Notes: generated from the sequence alone by a model not told the origin. A stretch of DNA of 64,000 bases from Minicystis rosea (GCA_001931535.1 CP016211.1:13190377-13254376); one strand, 5' to 3'; counted from the first letter of the stretch, positions 36,965 to 46,619 are shown. Numbers and translations are program-made.

Positions 36965-37738
36965 GTGCCGCACGACACTAGGACCGATCGCGACTTGCCC
37001 GATAACAGCAGCAGCACCTTGCCGTGGGTGTCCGCACCACCAATCTCAGCTACCCCAGACAGGGCGACCCCTCTCAGACCGCCGGCCTGTACGGACAACA
37101 GTTGCTCTTTTAATGAGGAACAGCTTGTCGCAGCAGCGCTTCCTGACCAAATCGCGTTGGAGGCGGCCCAGGCAGCACCAGGGAATCCTTCTGAGCCACT
37201 TCAATTCGGGCCTCCGATCGCGAGTTCGTATTCTCGAAGCGCGGCGGTAGACTATGCGAGAGCATGGGCGCACAGTGGAAACCCCGTGTACGGGCGATTC
37301 TTTGAGGACTGTACTAACTTCGTCTCGCAATCGCTCTTTGCTGGTGGTCTGTCCATGGTGACAAGTGCAGCCGCATGTGGCGACACCAGCGACCTTGACG
37401 TCTGGTGGTTCAGGCGCGACGCATGCTGGCATCTCCTGTCCAAGAACGTGCACTGCAGCCGAACCTGGTCGGTTGCAAGATATCTGTATTGCTTCCTGTA
37501 CAGAAGCGGGCGAGCTGACTTCGTAAAGAGCGTATGGCACCTGGAACCTGGCGATGTTCTCATGATGGATTGGGGTGATTGGTGGGTTAAGCATAGTATG
37601 CTAGTCACCAAAAAGACCGCAGACAATATCTTTGTTAGTGCCCACGATATCGATCATTTGGATGAGCCGTTCTATGGTTCAGGCAAGATTCTCGACCGAA
37701 ATTCAAGGTCGCACTGGTGGGGCTTTCGCATTAAGTAA
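36965..37738 (+). CDS. Putative T6SS effector with Amidase_6 domain
   Basis: A 257-residue predicted peptidoglycan amidase/endopeptidase of the Amidase_6 (putative amidase domain) family. The hallmark order is present: 'YSRSAAVDYARAWAHSGNPVYGRF' (seen as AAVDYARAWAHSGNPVYG), the nucleophile block 'DCTNFVSQSLFAGG' (Cys ~116), 'LEPGDVLMMDWGDWW', His in 'KHSMLVT' (~210), and 'VSAHDIDHLDEPFYG'. The N-terminal ~80 residues are disordered. GTG start at 36965 with GGAG 9 nt upstream. The sequence is clearly less GC-rich than its surroundings, suggesting recent acquisition. It follows a truncated vgrG and precedes a small membrane protein, its likely immunity. Confidence 0.85.
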   Translation: MPHDTRTDRDLPDNSSSTLPWVSAPPISATPDRATPLRPPACTDNSCSFNEEQLVAAALPDQIALEAAQAAPGNPSEPLQFGPPIASSYSRSAAVDYARAWAHSGNPVYGRFFEDCTNFVSQSLFAGGLSMVTSAAACGDTSDLDVWWFRRDACWHLLSKNVHCSRTWSVARYLYCFLYRSGRADFVKSVWHLEPGDVLMMDWGDWWVKHSMLVTKKTADNIFVSAHDIDHLDEPFYGSGKILDRNSRSHWWGFRIK

Positions 37739-37765
37739 GTCGGTGTCCGAGGCGCGATTCGCGAT

Positions 37766-38176
37766 ATGGGTATTATATTGCGACGAGGTGCAAAGGAAGT
37801 GCTCGCAAAGATCTGTCGCGGCGCAGTTGTTGTGATCGCTCTCGGAAGTGTCGCCACACTATTGGGCAGTGGCACAAGTGAGATTCGCTATCGAGGCGGA
37901 GTTGTTCACCTGCCTGTGCCGTATGGTAGCGTCAAGATCGCATCGGGCGAGGGACGCGCAACCTATGTCATGCTCGGCTACCCCGATCTGATCGGTACGT
38001 TCTCTGAACGCGGCAGAGCGATGGGATGGGTGTTCTACGATCGAATGGGTGGAATCTACGTAATGGCTTCCACAGAGAATGAGTCGCTTCGGCTCGTTGC
38101 TACTACGGATCCGAGAACGCGATTCTTTACCGACGTGTACTTCCGTGTCGAAGATATGCGGGAAGGCAAGCCGTAG
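37766..38176 (+). CDS. Small membrane-anchored protein, candidate immunity to the Amidase_6 effector
   Basis: A 136-residue protein with one N-terminal hydrophobic helix (~17-36, 'ICRGAVVVIALGSVATLLG') and a beta-rich periplasmic domain. No known family. It starts 27 bp after the effector gene and shares its lower GC, so the two probably moved together. A periplasm-facing anchor fits a protein that blocks a wall hydrolase. Function inferred from position only. Confidence 0.6.
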   Translation: MGIILRRGAKEVLAKICRGAVVVIALGSVATLLGSGTSEIRYRGGVVHLPVPYGSVKIASGEGRATYVMLGYPDLIGTFSERGRAMGWVFYDRMGGIYVMASTENESLRLVATTDPRTRFFTDVYFRVEDMREGKP

Positions 38177-38338
38177 TGCCGGGTTGGGTGTCTCGTGTGT
38201 AATGCCAATCGACTCAGGGGGAGGTCAAGATCGAGCAAAGGAGCGCCGCCACAGCATTAAGGGGCCCGCCCATCGAAACGCAGACTTAGACGTCTTTTGG
38301 GGGGAATCCCCCGTTAATCGATATTCGCGAGATCGCCG

Positions 38339-41194
38339 ATGACCACAGTCTCTCTTCCTCCGTACCAGCTGTCGATCGATGGCTTCCCTCGAGAGCACTT
38401 CCGCGTCCACTCGCTCACAGGCAAGGAGACCATCTCCGAGGCGTACTCGTTCGAGATCATCGTCACCTGTGAGCCCGGTGGTGACGAGGTGGAACGTACC
38501 GCGCTGGGACAGCGCGCGGTGCTCCTCTTCAACGTAGGCGAGGAGCAGCGCGCCTTCTACGGCGTCGTCGCGTCCGTGCGACTCACGCAGGTGCACGCGG
38601 TCGATCACACGGTGAAGTACCATGTTCGCCTCGTCCCGCGGCTGTGGCTCCTGAAGCGCAAGAAGCGCACGCGCATCTTTCAGAACATGCGTGTCACTGA
38701 CATCGTCTCCGCCGTGCTCGCCGAGGCCGGCATCGCCACGCGCTGGCAGCTCACCCGCGCCTATCCCATGCGCGAGTACTGCACCCAGTACGAGGAGACC
38801 GACTATCGCTTCGTGAAGCGTCTCCTCGCTGAGGCCGGCATCTACTTCTACTTCCCCGAAGGCCCGCCGGTCGATGACGCCGCCCTCACCGCCGATGCCG
38901 CGATCGGTGCAGCCGCCGCTGCGGGAAGCACCGTGCTTGACGCAATGGGCGCCTCCGCCGTGGGCTCCATCGTCGGCCAAGTGGCCTCCATTGCCGAGAC
39001 GCTCATTCCAGGCGACACGGTGATCTGCGCTGACGATGCGAGCTGCTATCCGCCCATGAACGGCGACGATGCCGCCGCGCTCGCCGCATCGACCGCCGCC
39101 GCGCTGGCGCCCGCAGTAGGTGACCTCTTCGGCGTGGGCGACGGCATCGCAGGTGCTGCCATCGGCACCGCATCCGCGGTGGCTGGCAGCGTCATCGCCG
39201 CCGTGACCGAAGGTAGCCGCGATGTCCCTGTGCTGCACTTTCTGACCAACGAGGACGCTCGTGTCTCGGTCCTGGACAAGGTCACACGGTTCTCGCTACG
39301 CAACACCGTGCGCTCGACCGGCGCCGTCTTCCGCGACTACGATCCCGACCGCCCGATGGTTCGGCTGCAAAGCTCGTCCGTGTCCACCCAGCCGTTCCCG
39401 CCGTCACCGTTCGAAGAAGCTGCGGCGGCGCTCGCGGCAGCCGAGAACGTCGCCTCCGTCGCGCAGAGCCTCGTGCCCCTTCCGAGTGCCGCGAGCGGGG
39501 CTATCGCCGCCTTCGAATCGGTGGCCGAGACCGCGGACGCCGCAGTGAACGCCGTTGCCGGCGCGCTCGGGCAGAAGGTGCCGCACGAAGTCTACGAGCA
39601 CCACAGCCCGTTCCTCTTCCCTAAGTGGGGCTTCGCGAACGAGGAGGCGCCGCGCATCCTGCGCCAGAAGCGTCGGCGCGCCTCGGTTGCGACCGGCGAG
39701 GGCGGCTGCTCGGATCTCTCGCCAGGGCACCGTTTCGCGCTCCACGACCACCCAGCGCCGCAGCTCGACAGCACCTATGTCGTAGTCAGCGTGGAGCATC
39801 ACGGGGAGACGCGCCCCGAGAGCGGCGGCATCTGGAGGGTGTATCGAAACACCTTCGAGTGCGCGCCCGCGGAGATGCCCTATCCGCCGCCGCGACCGAA
39901 GCGGAAGAGCGTGCAAGTGTCGCTAACCGCGACGGTGGTGGGCCCGCCGGGTGAGGAGATCCACGTCGACGAGAAGGGCCAGATCAAGGTCCAGTTTCAT
40001 TGGGACCGCGAGGGCAAGTACGACGACAAGAGCTCATGCTGGATCCGGGTGATGCAGCCGTGGGCTGGCGCGTCGTGGGGCCACCAATTCATTCCTCGCG
40101 TCGGCATGGAAGTCGTCGTGGCGTTCGAGGGCGGCGACCCGGACAAGCCGATGGTTCTGGGCTCACTCTACAACGGTACTCATCCTCCTCCGTTCATGCT
40201 GCCCGGTGACAAGACCAGGAGCGGCATCCGCACGCAGAGCTCACCGGGCGGCGGCGGGTTCAACGAGCTCTCGTTCGAGGATGCGGCTGGTAACGAGCAG
40301 ATCTACATCCACGCGCAGAAGAACTTCAACGAGGTCGTCGAGAAGAACCACACGCTCCTTGTGAAGAACGACGAGTTCATCCGCGTGCTCGCCAACCGGT
40401 TGGATACGATCGAGAAGAACCTCGAAGAGCACGTTCACGGTGACCACAAGAGCCTCGTCCAGGGCAACCGCCTCGACGTCGTGGAGGGCAACTCCGACGA
40501 GCGCGTCTCCGGCATGCTGGTGACGCGCGTCGAAGGGAAAGAGCGCCGCATTGTCCAGGGAGCGACGGACCTGGAGTACGCGGACGACATCACGACACGA
40601 GCAAAGGGGTGCGTGACCACGCTGGTCGGCAAGAACGACAAGAAGCGGAGCTGGGTCACGCACGCCGAGGGCACCGCCGATCTCTCCAGCACCGACTCCA
40701 CTCGCGTCACCTCCGAGAAGGAGCTGGTGCTCGGCGTTGGCAAAAGCTGCATCCGCATCACCTCCGACAAGATCGAGCTCATCTCGGGGAGCGTCAGCGC
40801 GAAAGGTGGGGGCGCTGGCCTCTCCGCCTCGGATGACGGCCTCGCACTGTCCTCCAAGGGGGACGCGCAGGTCGTGGTGGGTAAGAAGCTCGTGCTCAAA
40901 ACCGAGGGTGCGTCGCTGGCGATGGAGAAGGAATTCAAGGCCGACGGCCAGAAGATCCTCCTCAACTCCCCCTCCAAAGCGAAGGATCCCCCGCCGAAGG
41001 CCCCCAAACCTCCCACCAAGATCGAGCTCCTCGACGAATCCGGCATCCCGCTCGCGCACACGCGCTTCCTCGCGGTGCTGGACGACGGGTCAGAGGTCTC
41101 CGGCTTCACCGACAAGGATGGCAAGGTAGAGCTCGATCTTCCCTCTGGCGGCAAGATCACGTTTCCGGATCTCAAGGACACCCAACCCGGCTGA
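38339..41194 (+). CDS. vgrG: T6SS spike protein VgrG
   Basis: A 951-residue VgrG. The first ~600 residues are almost the same as the protein at 28655, including both Ala-rich inserts, the gp27 part and the OB fold. They diverge near 'MVLGSLYNGTHPPPFMLP'. The needle region carries short repeats rich in 'V.GN..D.V.G', and the C-terminus ends in one transthyretin-like domain (~885-945, 'DGSEVSGFTDKDGKVELDLP') without a peptidoglycan-binding domain. The missing module is instead encoded by the next gene (41206, LysM-TTR-PGB), 11 bp downstream. ATG at 38339. Confidence 0.95.
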   Translation: MTTVSLPPYQLSIDGFPREHFRVHSLTGKETISEAYSFEIIVTCEPGGDEVERTALGQRAVLLFNVGEEQRAFYGVVASVRLTQVHAVDHTVKYHVRLVPRLWLLKRKKRTRIFQNMRVTDIVSAVLAEAGIATRWQLTRAYPMREYCTQYEETDYRFVKRLLAEAGIYFYFPEGPPVDDAALTADAAIGAAAAAGSTVLDAMGASAVGSIVGQVASIAETLIPGDTVICADDASCYPPMNGDDAAALAASTAAALAPAVGDLFGVGDGIAGAAIGTASAVAGSVIAAVTEGSRDVPVLHFLTNEDARVSVLDKVTRFSLRNTVRSTGAVFRDYDPDRPMVRLQSSSVSTQPFPPSPFEEAAAALAAAENVASVAQSLVPLPSAASGAIAAFESVAETADAAVNAVAGALGQKVPHEVYEHHSPFLFPKWGFANEEAPRILRQKRRRASVATGEGGCSDLSPGHRFALHDHPAPQLDSTYVVVSVEHHGETRPESGGIWRVYRNTFECAPAEMPYPPPRPKRKSVQVSLTATVVGPPGEEIHVDEKGQIKVQFHWDREGKYDDKSSCWIRVMQPWAGASWGHQFIPRVGMEVVVAFEGGDPDKPMVLGSLYNGTHPPPFMLPGDKTRSGIRTQSSPGGGGFNELSFEDAAGNEQIYIHAQKNFNEVVEKNHTLLVKNDEFIRVLANRLDTIEKNLEEHVHGDHKSLVQGNRLDVVEGNSDERVSGMLVTRVEGKERRIVQGATDLEYADDITTRAKGCVTTLVGKNDKKRSWVTHAEGTADLSSTDSTRVTSEKELVLGVGKSCIRITSDKIELISGSVSAKGGGAGLSASDDGLALSSKGDAQVVVGKKLVLKTEGASLAMEKEFKADGQKILLNSPSKAKDPPPKAPKPPTKIELLDESGIPLAHTRFLAVLDDGSEVSGFTDKDGKVELDLPSGGKITFPDLKDTQPG

Positions 41195-41205
41195 GGACGT
41201 GTCCG

Positions 41206-41847
41206 ATGAAACCGTACGTCGTCAAGCAAGGTGATTATCTCGAGAAGGTCGCGCATGCGCTCGGCTTCAACGCCGACGAGGTCTGGAACGACCCCAAGAA
41301 CGCCGAGCTCAAGAAGCAGCGTGATCCGAACCTGCTGCATCCGGGTGACATTCTCTACGTCCCTGATCGCAAGATGCAGTGGCTCCCGCTCAAGTCGGGC
41401 ACCGACAATCTCTACATCGCCAAGGTGCCGCGGACGACCGTGCGCCTCGTGTTCAAGGATCTCGACAAGCCGCACGCCAACGAGCCGTATGTGATCCTCG
41501 GCATGGGTGAGCCCGAGGAGGGAACCACCGATGGAGACGGCGCGCTCGAGATCAAAGTTCCGGTCCACATCCGGGAAGTGCAGATCTCGTTCCCAAAGTC
41601 GCGCATCACCTATCCCATCCACATCGGTGACATGGATCCCGTCGAAGAAGCCTCCGGCGCGCGAAAACGCCTCCGGCACTTGGGGTACATGTGGGCATTC
41701 AGCGGAGATGAGGCAGATGATCGCGAGGCTGTGGATCGTCTTGCGATCCTCGCGTTCCAGCAGGATCAGGGGCTCGAAGTCACTGGCACCTTGGACGACA
41801 CCACGCGGGCGGCGCTGGCGAGGGTTCACGATGGCGAAGCGACATGA
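41206..41847 (+). CDS. LysM + TTR-like + peptidoglycan-binding protein, putative T6SS effector adaptor
   Basis: A 213-residue three-domain protein. LysM at ~3-52 ('YVVKQGDYLEKVAHALGF', '...LLHPGDILYVP'), a transthyretin-like segment (~65-140, 'EEGTTDGDGALEIKVPV'), and a peptidoglycan-binding_1 domain (~150-210, 'AILAFQQDQGLEVTGTLDD'). No signal peptide, so it is probably cytoplasmic until secreted. It sits between vgrG (38339) and the wall hydrolase at 41924. The VgrG at 28655 has the same TTR-PGB pair fused at its C-terminus, which points to an adaptor role linking effector and spike. Highly similar to 44344-44985. Confidence 0.85.
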   Translation: MKPYVVKQGDYLEKVAHALGFNADEVWNDPKNAELKKQRDPNLLHPGDILYVPDRKMQWLPLKSGTDNLYIAKVPRTTVRLVFKDLDKPHANEPYVILGMGEPEEGTTDGDGALEIKVPVHIREVQISFPKSRITYPIHIGDMDPVEEASGARKRLRHLGYMWAFSGDEADDREAVDRLAILAFQQDQGLEVTGTLDDTTRAALARVHDGEAT

Positions 41848-41923
41848 GGGCGGCTTTGACGCGATTGGGCTCCCGACGTTCGGGGTCGTTTCCCATTCAC
41901 TCTGATTGATTGGAGCTTAGATC

Positions 41924-42652
41924 ATGGGCAAGGACGCCGCACAGAATGGATCCGACGGGTCGTCTACCACAGCTCCTCCGATTGCTGCTACACCCGGCAC
42001 CTCCACCACAATCAGCACGGGTGTCAACGAGAAGCGGCAGGCCATGCTCGATCTCGTAACCAAGTGGATGCCCACGTCGCTGAACCATCCAATGGTGCCT
42101 CCGGGGGAGAAGCAAGATCTGCTCGCGCTGTCTGGTTGGACGAAGGCAACGGGGGATGCTTCCAAAAAGGTTGTCGACGACAATCTCGCCAATGGAACCC
42201 ATACGCCCGTGGTCACCAGTTGCGGAGACGTACTCAAGGCCTTGCTCGTATTGTGGAAGAGCGAGTTCGTCGGCGCGTTCTACATTCGAGACGAGACGCC
42301 TGGTCACAAGCCGGGCGCAAGACAGCGCGGGTACTATGTCGAAGCAGAGAAGATGAAGGGAACGGATCCCAAGACGCCCAAAAAGGGCGACATCATCGTT
42401 CTGCGCAGTGGCTTTGGCAAGGGCAGCATCGGGACGATTGGTCATGTGGGCATCCTCGTCGAGGGGTCAGCCACGGTGTGGCGTACAGCCGACGGTGGTG
42501 GCGGGACACTGCCGGATCAGACCGCGGCCGTGACCGCTCGAAGGTTGAGAATGTCCCCAGATGGCATTCCAATTCTCATCTCGCCTACGGATGGCAAGGA
42601 GAAGCAGCTCGACGGATGGATCGACCTGGATCTGCTTCCGCGGAAAGGCTGA
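41924..42652 (+). CDS. Putative T6SS effector, CHAP/NlpC-like amidase
   Basis: A 242-residue predicted wall hydrolase. Disordered N-terminus (~1-33), helical part, then nucleophile block 'PVVTSCGDVLKALL' (Cys ~100), 'TPKKGDIIVLRSG', and His ~174 in 'GTIGHVGILVEG'. The Cys, then 'GDIIVL', then 'GHVGIL' order is the CHAP/NlpC-P60 arrangement also seen in Tae-type T6SS amidases. ATG at 41924. Preceded by an adaptor gene and followed 2 bp later by a lipoprotein that is the likely immunity. Confidence 0.75.
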   Translation: MGKDAAQNGSDGSSTTAPPIAATPGTSTTISTGVNEKRQAMLDLVTKWMPTSLNHPMVPPGEKQDLLALSGWTKATGDASKKVVDDNLANGTHTPVVTSCGDVLKALLVLWKSEFVGAFYIRDETPGHKPGARQRGYYVEAEKMKGTDPKTPKKGDIIVLRSGFGKGSIGTIGHVGILVEGSATVWRTADGGGGTLPDQTAAVTARRLRMSPDGIPILISPTDGKEKQLDGWIDLDLLPRKG

Positions 42653-42654
42653 CG

Positions 42655-44310
42655 ATGAATCAAATCGTCGAGAGCCCATCACGGCGGACTGGACCAATGC
42701 TTGGCGAACGTCCCAATAACGTCGGGAGAACGGCGCGCCTTGTCACGGCATTGTGTTCAAGCATGGCGCAGCAAGCCTGCTTCCGCGCGATGGCGCTGCT
42801 CGTCTGTAGCTGTGCGACGCCTCATTCCGAAGCTCCCACGACGGTGCAGACCTCGCCATCTTCGTCGAGCGCACCGTTGGTGGATCGCACCATCATCAGC
42901 GTTGCCTCTACACGCGCTCCAGTCTCGCTGGTGATCGATGGCGATCTTCGCGAGTGGGGAGCGCTCCCGCCGGCGTTGCCATCTCTGTCGACGCCCATTG
43001 CTTACGACGAGCCCGACGCGAAGGCTGAGAGCACGAAGGCGCCGAACCCGCCAAGGGCAGCGTCGCGCCTGGCCTTTGCGCTGACCGCGCAGGGGGCGGT
43101 GATTGCAGCAGAGCTCGGAGACGCAGCTCGCGACGGAATCTGGCTGGGTATTGGCTCCGTGCCTGCTGACCTGCCGCTTCCGGGACACTACATGGGTAAC
43201 CTGGGATACGTATCCTTCGGTTTGCGACCAGAGCACTGTGCGACGACCCCGAAGCTCACAGAAGACGGCGAAGGTTACTATGTCGCGACCAACTCGCCTG
43301 CAGCGGTGGCTGCCTGTCAGGCAGAGATCGCGCGCCACATGGAAAGAAAGAAGGCGCACGCGAGGCGTTTTACGCGGCTCTACAGAATCGATCAACGAGG
43401 CGTGCGCGTCGTCTCTGAAGGAAGCAAGCTCGTCGCGATCGATGGTGCGAAGTGGGCGTTTAACTCGCACACTGGCGGTACGATGATGGAGGCCTCGATA
43501 CCACTCGATGCTCTGCCTCGCATGGCCGAAGCTCCTCTCAAATCAGTGCGGCTCTTCGCGCGCGCAGCGTTGTCGTCGGAACTACCAACGCTCGATGCGT
43601 GGGTCTGGCTCGATCTGCTCACGACGTTCTCTTTTGAGCCCTATGGTGAATTGCGAGCGCATGCTTTCAGGCGCGCGCTCGACTACGGTCCGGCTGGTCT
43701 GGAAGGATCTGACTCGACCACCTACAGGCTGCCACGAGGGCTATCGTATCAGCCCGGCGATCCGCTACACCTCGAGGTCGTGGACTCTTCGGACTGCGTG
43801 ACCCTCGCCGCCCGCGAAGTGCCTCTTTACAAGAAGGAGGCGAGCCTTGGTGACGTCGAGGTCGGTTACGTTGCGGCGCCGAGAGGCACGTCCTGCGCAG
43901 CCGAGATCGAGCCATGGCTGGCGATCTTCGTGAAAGGCAAGCTTGCGAGCATCGAACCCTCGGGAAGTCCGCGGGGCACGGTCAGGCGGGGCGAGGAGCT
44001 GCACGTGCTGAGTTTTGCGGAGACACGCTGGTCTCCTGTCGGGGGAACGTGGTCTGTGATCGCCTTAGCATCCGATGGCACCCGCCGTACCGGAGTGATT
44101 GAGCCCGTCGCAGGTCTGACGGAACCGGGGGGCAAGGATCCATACTGGGATAACGTATCGGACTTCACCGGCCCGGACTTCAGCAGCTTCGGCTGGCGCG
44201 GGTCGGCAGGGAAGCGTGGCTTGGAAGCGATCTGGCACTGGGATGAGACCCGAAAAGTGTACCGTGGCAAACAGCGATCGATTCCTTTGCAGCAGGGCCA
44301 TCGACAATAA
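42655..44310 (+). CDS. Putative lipoprotein, candidate immunity to the CHAP-like effector
   Basis: A 551-residue protein from ATG 42655. A later Met (42763 or near 42790) would give a more normal lipoprotein signal ending 'ALLVCSC', so the true start may be internal. The mature protein is beta-rich: 'SLVIDGDLREWGALP' is the start of a carbohydrate-binding-family-9-like domain, used in surface proteins. The C-terminal part is an unassigned beta-rich region. It begins 2 bp after the effector stop, and its envelope location fits immunity to a periplasmic hydrolase, but it is large for that role. Confidence 0.65.
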   Translation: MNQIVESPSRRTGPMLGERPNNVGRTARLVTALCSSMAQQACFRAMALLVCSCATPHSEAPTTVQTSPSSSSAPLVDRTIISVASTRAPVSLVIDGDLREWGALPPALPSLSTPIAYDEPDAKAESTKAPNPPRAASRLAFALTAQGAVIAAELGDAARDGIWLGIGSVPADLPLPGHYMGNLGYVSFGLRPEHCATTPKLTEDGEGYYVATNSPAAVAACQAEIARHMERKKAHARRFTRLYRIDQRGVRVVSEGSKLVAIDGAKWAFNSHTGGTMMEASIPLDALPRMAEAPLKSVRLFARAALSSELPTLDAWVWLDLLTTFSFEPYGELRAHAFRRALDYGPAGLEGSDSTTYRLPRGLSYQPGDPLHLEVVDSSDCVTLAAREVPLYKKEASLGDVEVGYVAAPRGTSCAAEIEPWLAIFVKGKLASIEPSGSPRGTVRRGEELHVLSFAETRWSPVGGTWSVIALASDGTRRTGVIEPVAGLTEPGGKDPYWDNVSDFTGPDFSSFGWRGSAGKRGLEAIWHWDETRKVYRGKQRSIPLQQGHRQ

Positions 44311-44343
44311 ATGACTTCCGTGAGCTCCTGAGGACATGACGCC

Positions 44344-44985
44344 GTGAAGCCCTATGTCATCAAGCAGGGGGATTACCTCGAGAAGGTCGCGCACGCGCTC
44401 GGCTTCGACGCAGACGAGGTCTGGAACGAGCCCAAGAACGCCGAGCTCAAGAAGCAGCGTGATCCGAACCTGCTGCATCCGGGTGACGTTCTCTACGTCC
44501 CGGATCGCACGCCGCAGTGGCTCCCGCTCAGGTCGGGCACCGACAACCTGTACATCGCCAAAGTGCCGCGGACGACCGTGCGCCTCGTGTTCAAGGATGT
44601 GGACAAGCCTCGCGCCAACGAGCCATACGTGATCCTCGGCATGGGCGAGCCCGAGGAGGGAACCACCGATGGAGACGGCGTGCTGGAGATCAAAGTCCCG
44701 GTCCACATCCGGGAAGTGCAGATCTCGTTCCCAAAGTCGCGCATTACCTATCCCATTCACATCGGGGACATGGATCCCATCGAGGAGCCCACCGGCGTGC
44801 GAAAGCGACTCTTGCACCTCGGGTATGGAGCGGCCCCCAGCGCTGACGAAGACGTGGCGAATGAAGATCTCGAGGCGGCGGATCGGCTGGCGATCCTGGC
44901 CTTCCAACAAGACCAGGGGCTCGAAGCCACGGGCTCCATGGACGATGCCACCCGCGCCGCACTCGCGAAGGCACACGACGGCTGA
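44344..44985 (+). CDS. LysM + TTR-like + peptidoglycan-binding protein, putative T6SS effector adaptor (second copy)
   Basis: A 213-residue close paralogue of 41206-41847, with most residues identical through LysM and TTR-like parts; the PGB part is more diverged ('AILAFQQDQGLEATGSMDD'). GTG start at 44344. Located directly before the M15 peptidase gene (45017), repeating the adaptor-then-hydrolase order. The nucleotide identity with 41206-41847 marks a recent duplication. Confidence 0.85.
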   Translation: MKPYVIKQGDYLEKVAHALGFDADEVWNEPKNAELKKQRDPNLLHPGDVLYVPDRTPQWLPLRSGTDNLYIAKVPRTTVRLVFKDVDKPRANEPYVILGMGEPEEGTTDGDGVLEIKVPVHIREVQISFPKSRITYPIHIGDMDPIEEPTGVRKRLLHLGYGAAPSADEDVANEDLEAADRLAILAFQQDQGLEATGSMDDATRAALAKAHDG

Positions 44986-45846
44986 GCCGTAAACGACTGT
45001 AGAGGCGGAGGAGCCTATGGGTGAGGCGGATGCAGGTACGGGTGGGAATGTCCTTGCTCCGGTCGTGAGCGCGACGCCGGGGGGCACGGGCACGCCGGTG
45101 CAGTCCGGCCCGGGGTCGTGCTGCATGGCCAACCATGGAGAGCTCGCGGGCGAGTATCTGGAGCTGAACGGCCTATCGATGGAGGATCTCCTCAAAAGCT
45201 GGAATCGGGCGGTCGCGATCACTTGATGGCTTTGCGCGCCCATGTCGCCGAGGCCAGTGGCGTGTTCAACGGGCGGCTCATGACCGCGATGGATGCGGTC
45301 TGGTACCGGAACTACGAGCCTGCGCTGAGGGGCATCGGTGAGCAGCTCGTGCAAGCCGATCTGGACGCCTTCCTCACGAACGAGGTGGACCAGCGCGCGG
45401 CGGTCACGCAGTACATGCAGACGGACAACCGCCCCCGAGCGGCCGCCCGCCCGGCGCCTTCGGCCTCCTGCGGTTCGCCGTTCCCAGATAGCCAGCTCGC
45501 GGCCTTCGGCACTGCCGAGCAGACGGCGTTCAAACGGCAGGTGTATAATGCTCACGTGGCCACCGCTCAACGGGCAGGACGGCAGTTCCACAGCGACTTG
45601 CCCGCGGCTCAGCTCGCGCCGGTTGAGGGAGGCAATTCGATGCAAATCGATGCGGCTACGGCTTGCCGAGGGCTCCTTGCACAGGCGCGGGCCGACCTCG
45701 TCGCAGCCCAAGCCGCGAAAAACGAGCTTGCCGTCGCGGCGACGTCGATTGGCGTCGGGTCGGCCTATCGCTCTGCGACCCAGGAGCTCGCGATTTGGGA
45801 GTCTCTATTCCCACTATACTACGCTGCGACGGCCACCGCGCGCGCC

Positions 45847-45854
45847 GCTGCAGC
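45847..45854. repeat. Left IS66 target-site duplication
   Basis: GCTGCAGC, identical to 48212-48219 on the other side of the element. It is itself a palindrome containing a PstI site. Confidence 0.92.
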
Positions 45855-45876
45855 GTGACCGCTCAGCGACGCCGGG

Positions 45877-46233
45877 ATGACAGTGCCGGCAATCGCGGCC
45901 AGCGTCGGAGGCATGCGACGAAAGATTCTGGATGAGCGGGATGCGCGTGCCTGCCTCCGCGCCGCGACGGCGGCAGGCGTCAGCGTTGGGGAGTGGGCGC
46001 GGGACAATGGTGTCGACGGCCGGTCTCTCCACGCTTGGCACATCAACCTCTCCCGCGCTGGTGCGAGCGTGGAGGCCGTGGCGAAACCGCGGTTGGTCGA
46101 GCTCGTTCCTGCGGTGCTGCCCCAGGCCTCCGCGCGCTATGTCGTGCTGGTCGACGGCGCCCGGATCGAGCTCGCCGACGACTTCTGCGAAGAGACCCTC
46201 GTGCGCCTCGTGCGAGCGTTGCGCGCATGCTGA
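45877..46233 (+). CDS. tnpA: IS66 accessory protein TnpA
   Basis: A 118-residue basic protein with an N-terminal helix-turn-helix-like segment ('ACLRAATAAGVSVGEWARDN', then 'GVDGRSLHAWHINLSR'), typical of the small first gene of IS66 elements. The ATG at 45877 lies in the left inverted repeat, so an internal ATG (45913) is possible. It overlaps tnpB by 7 bp. Needed with TnpB and TnpC for transposition in studied IS66 elements. Confidence 0.85.
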   Translation: MTVPAIAASVGGMRRKILDERDARACLRAATAAGVSVGEWARDNGVDGRSLHAWHINLSRAGASVEAVAKPRLVELVPAVLPQASARYVVLVDGARIELADDFCEETLVRLVRALRAC

Positions 46234-46580
46234 GCCTCCCGCCCACGGTGCGTGTCTTCGTCGCCGTCGAGCCCATCGACATGCGCGGCTCCTTCGACGC
46301 GCTCGCCGGCGCCGTGCGGCGCCTCGACCTCGACCCGGTCAATGGGCACCTTTACCTCTTCCTCAACAAGAGGCGACGAATCGCCAAAGCGATCTGGTTC
46401 GACGGCTCGGGCTGGTGTGTCCTCGCCAAGCGCCTCGAGGCTGGGAGTTTCCAACTCCCGCCCATCGAGGGCGCAGACGGCAGGGTGCAGATCGACGGCG
46501 CGACGTTCGCCTCGCTGCTCGCGGGCATCGACTTCACCGCCGCACGCCGGGGCTGGTTTCGACGGCTTCCAAGTCGATAG
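46227..46580 (+). CDS. tnpB: IS66 accessory protein TnpB
   Basis: A 117-residue protein with the strongly conserved TnpB pattern 'VFVAVEPIDMRGSFDALAG' and 'NGHLYLFLNKRRRIAKAIWFDG'. Standard length. ATG at 46227 overlaps the tnpA stop (ATGCTGA), suggesting translational coupling. Confidence 0.95.
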   Translation: MLSLPPTVRVFVAVEPIDMRGSFDALAGAVRRLDLDPVNGHLYLFLNKRRRIAKAIWFDGSGWCVLAKRLEAGSFQLPPIEGADGRVQIDGATFASLLAGIDFTAARRGWFRRLPSR

Positions 46581-46619
46581 GGGATCGACATCGATCGCGA
46601 GGCGTGATCTCGTCATCGC

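Noticed and set aside
45226..45858. Separate intact gene starting at ATG 45226
   Set aside because: It lacks the zinc-binding half, which resumes after the IS66 element; it is the left part of one interrupted gene.
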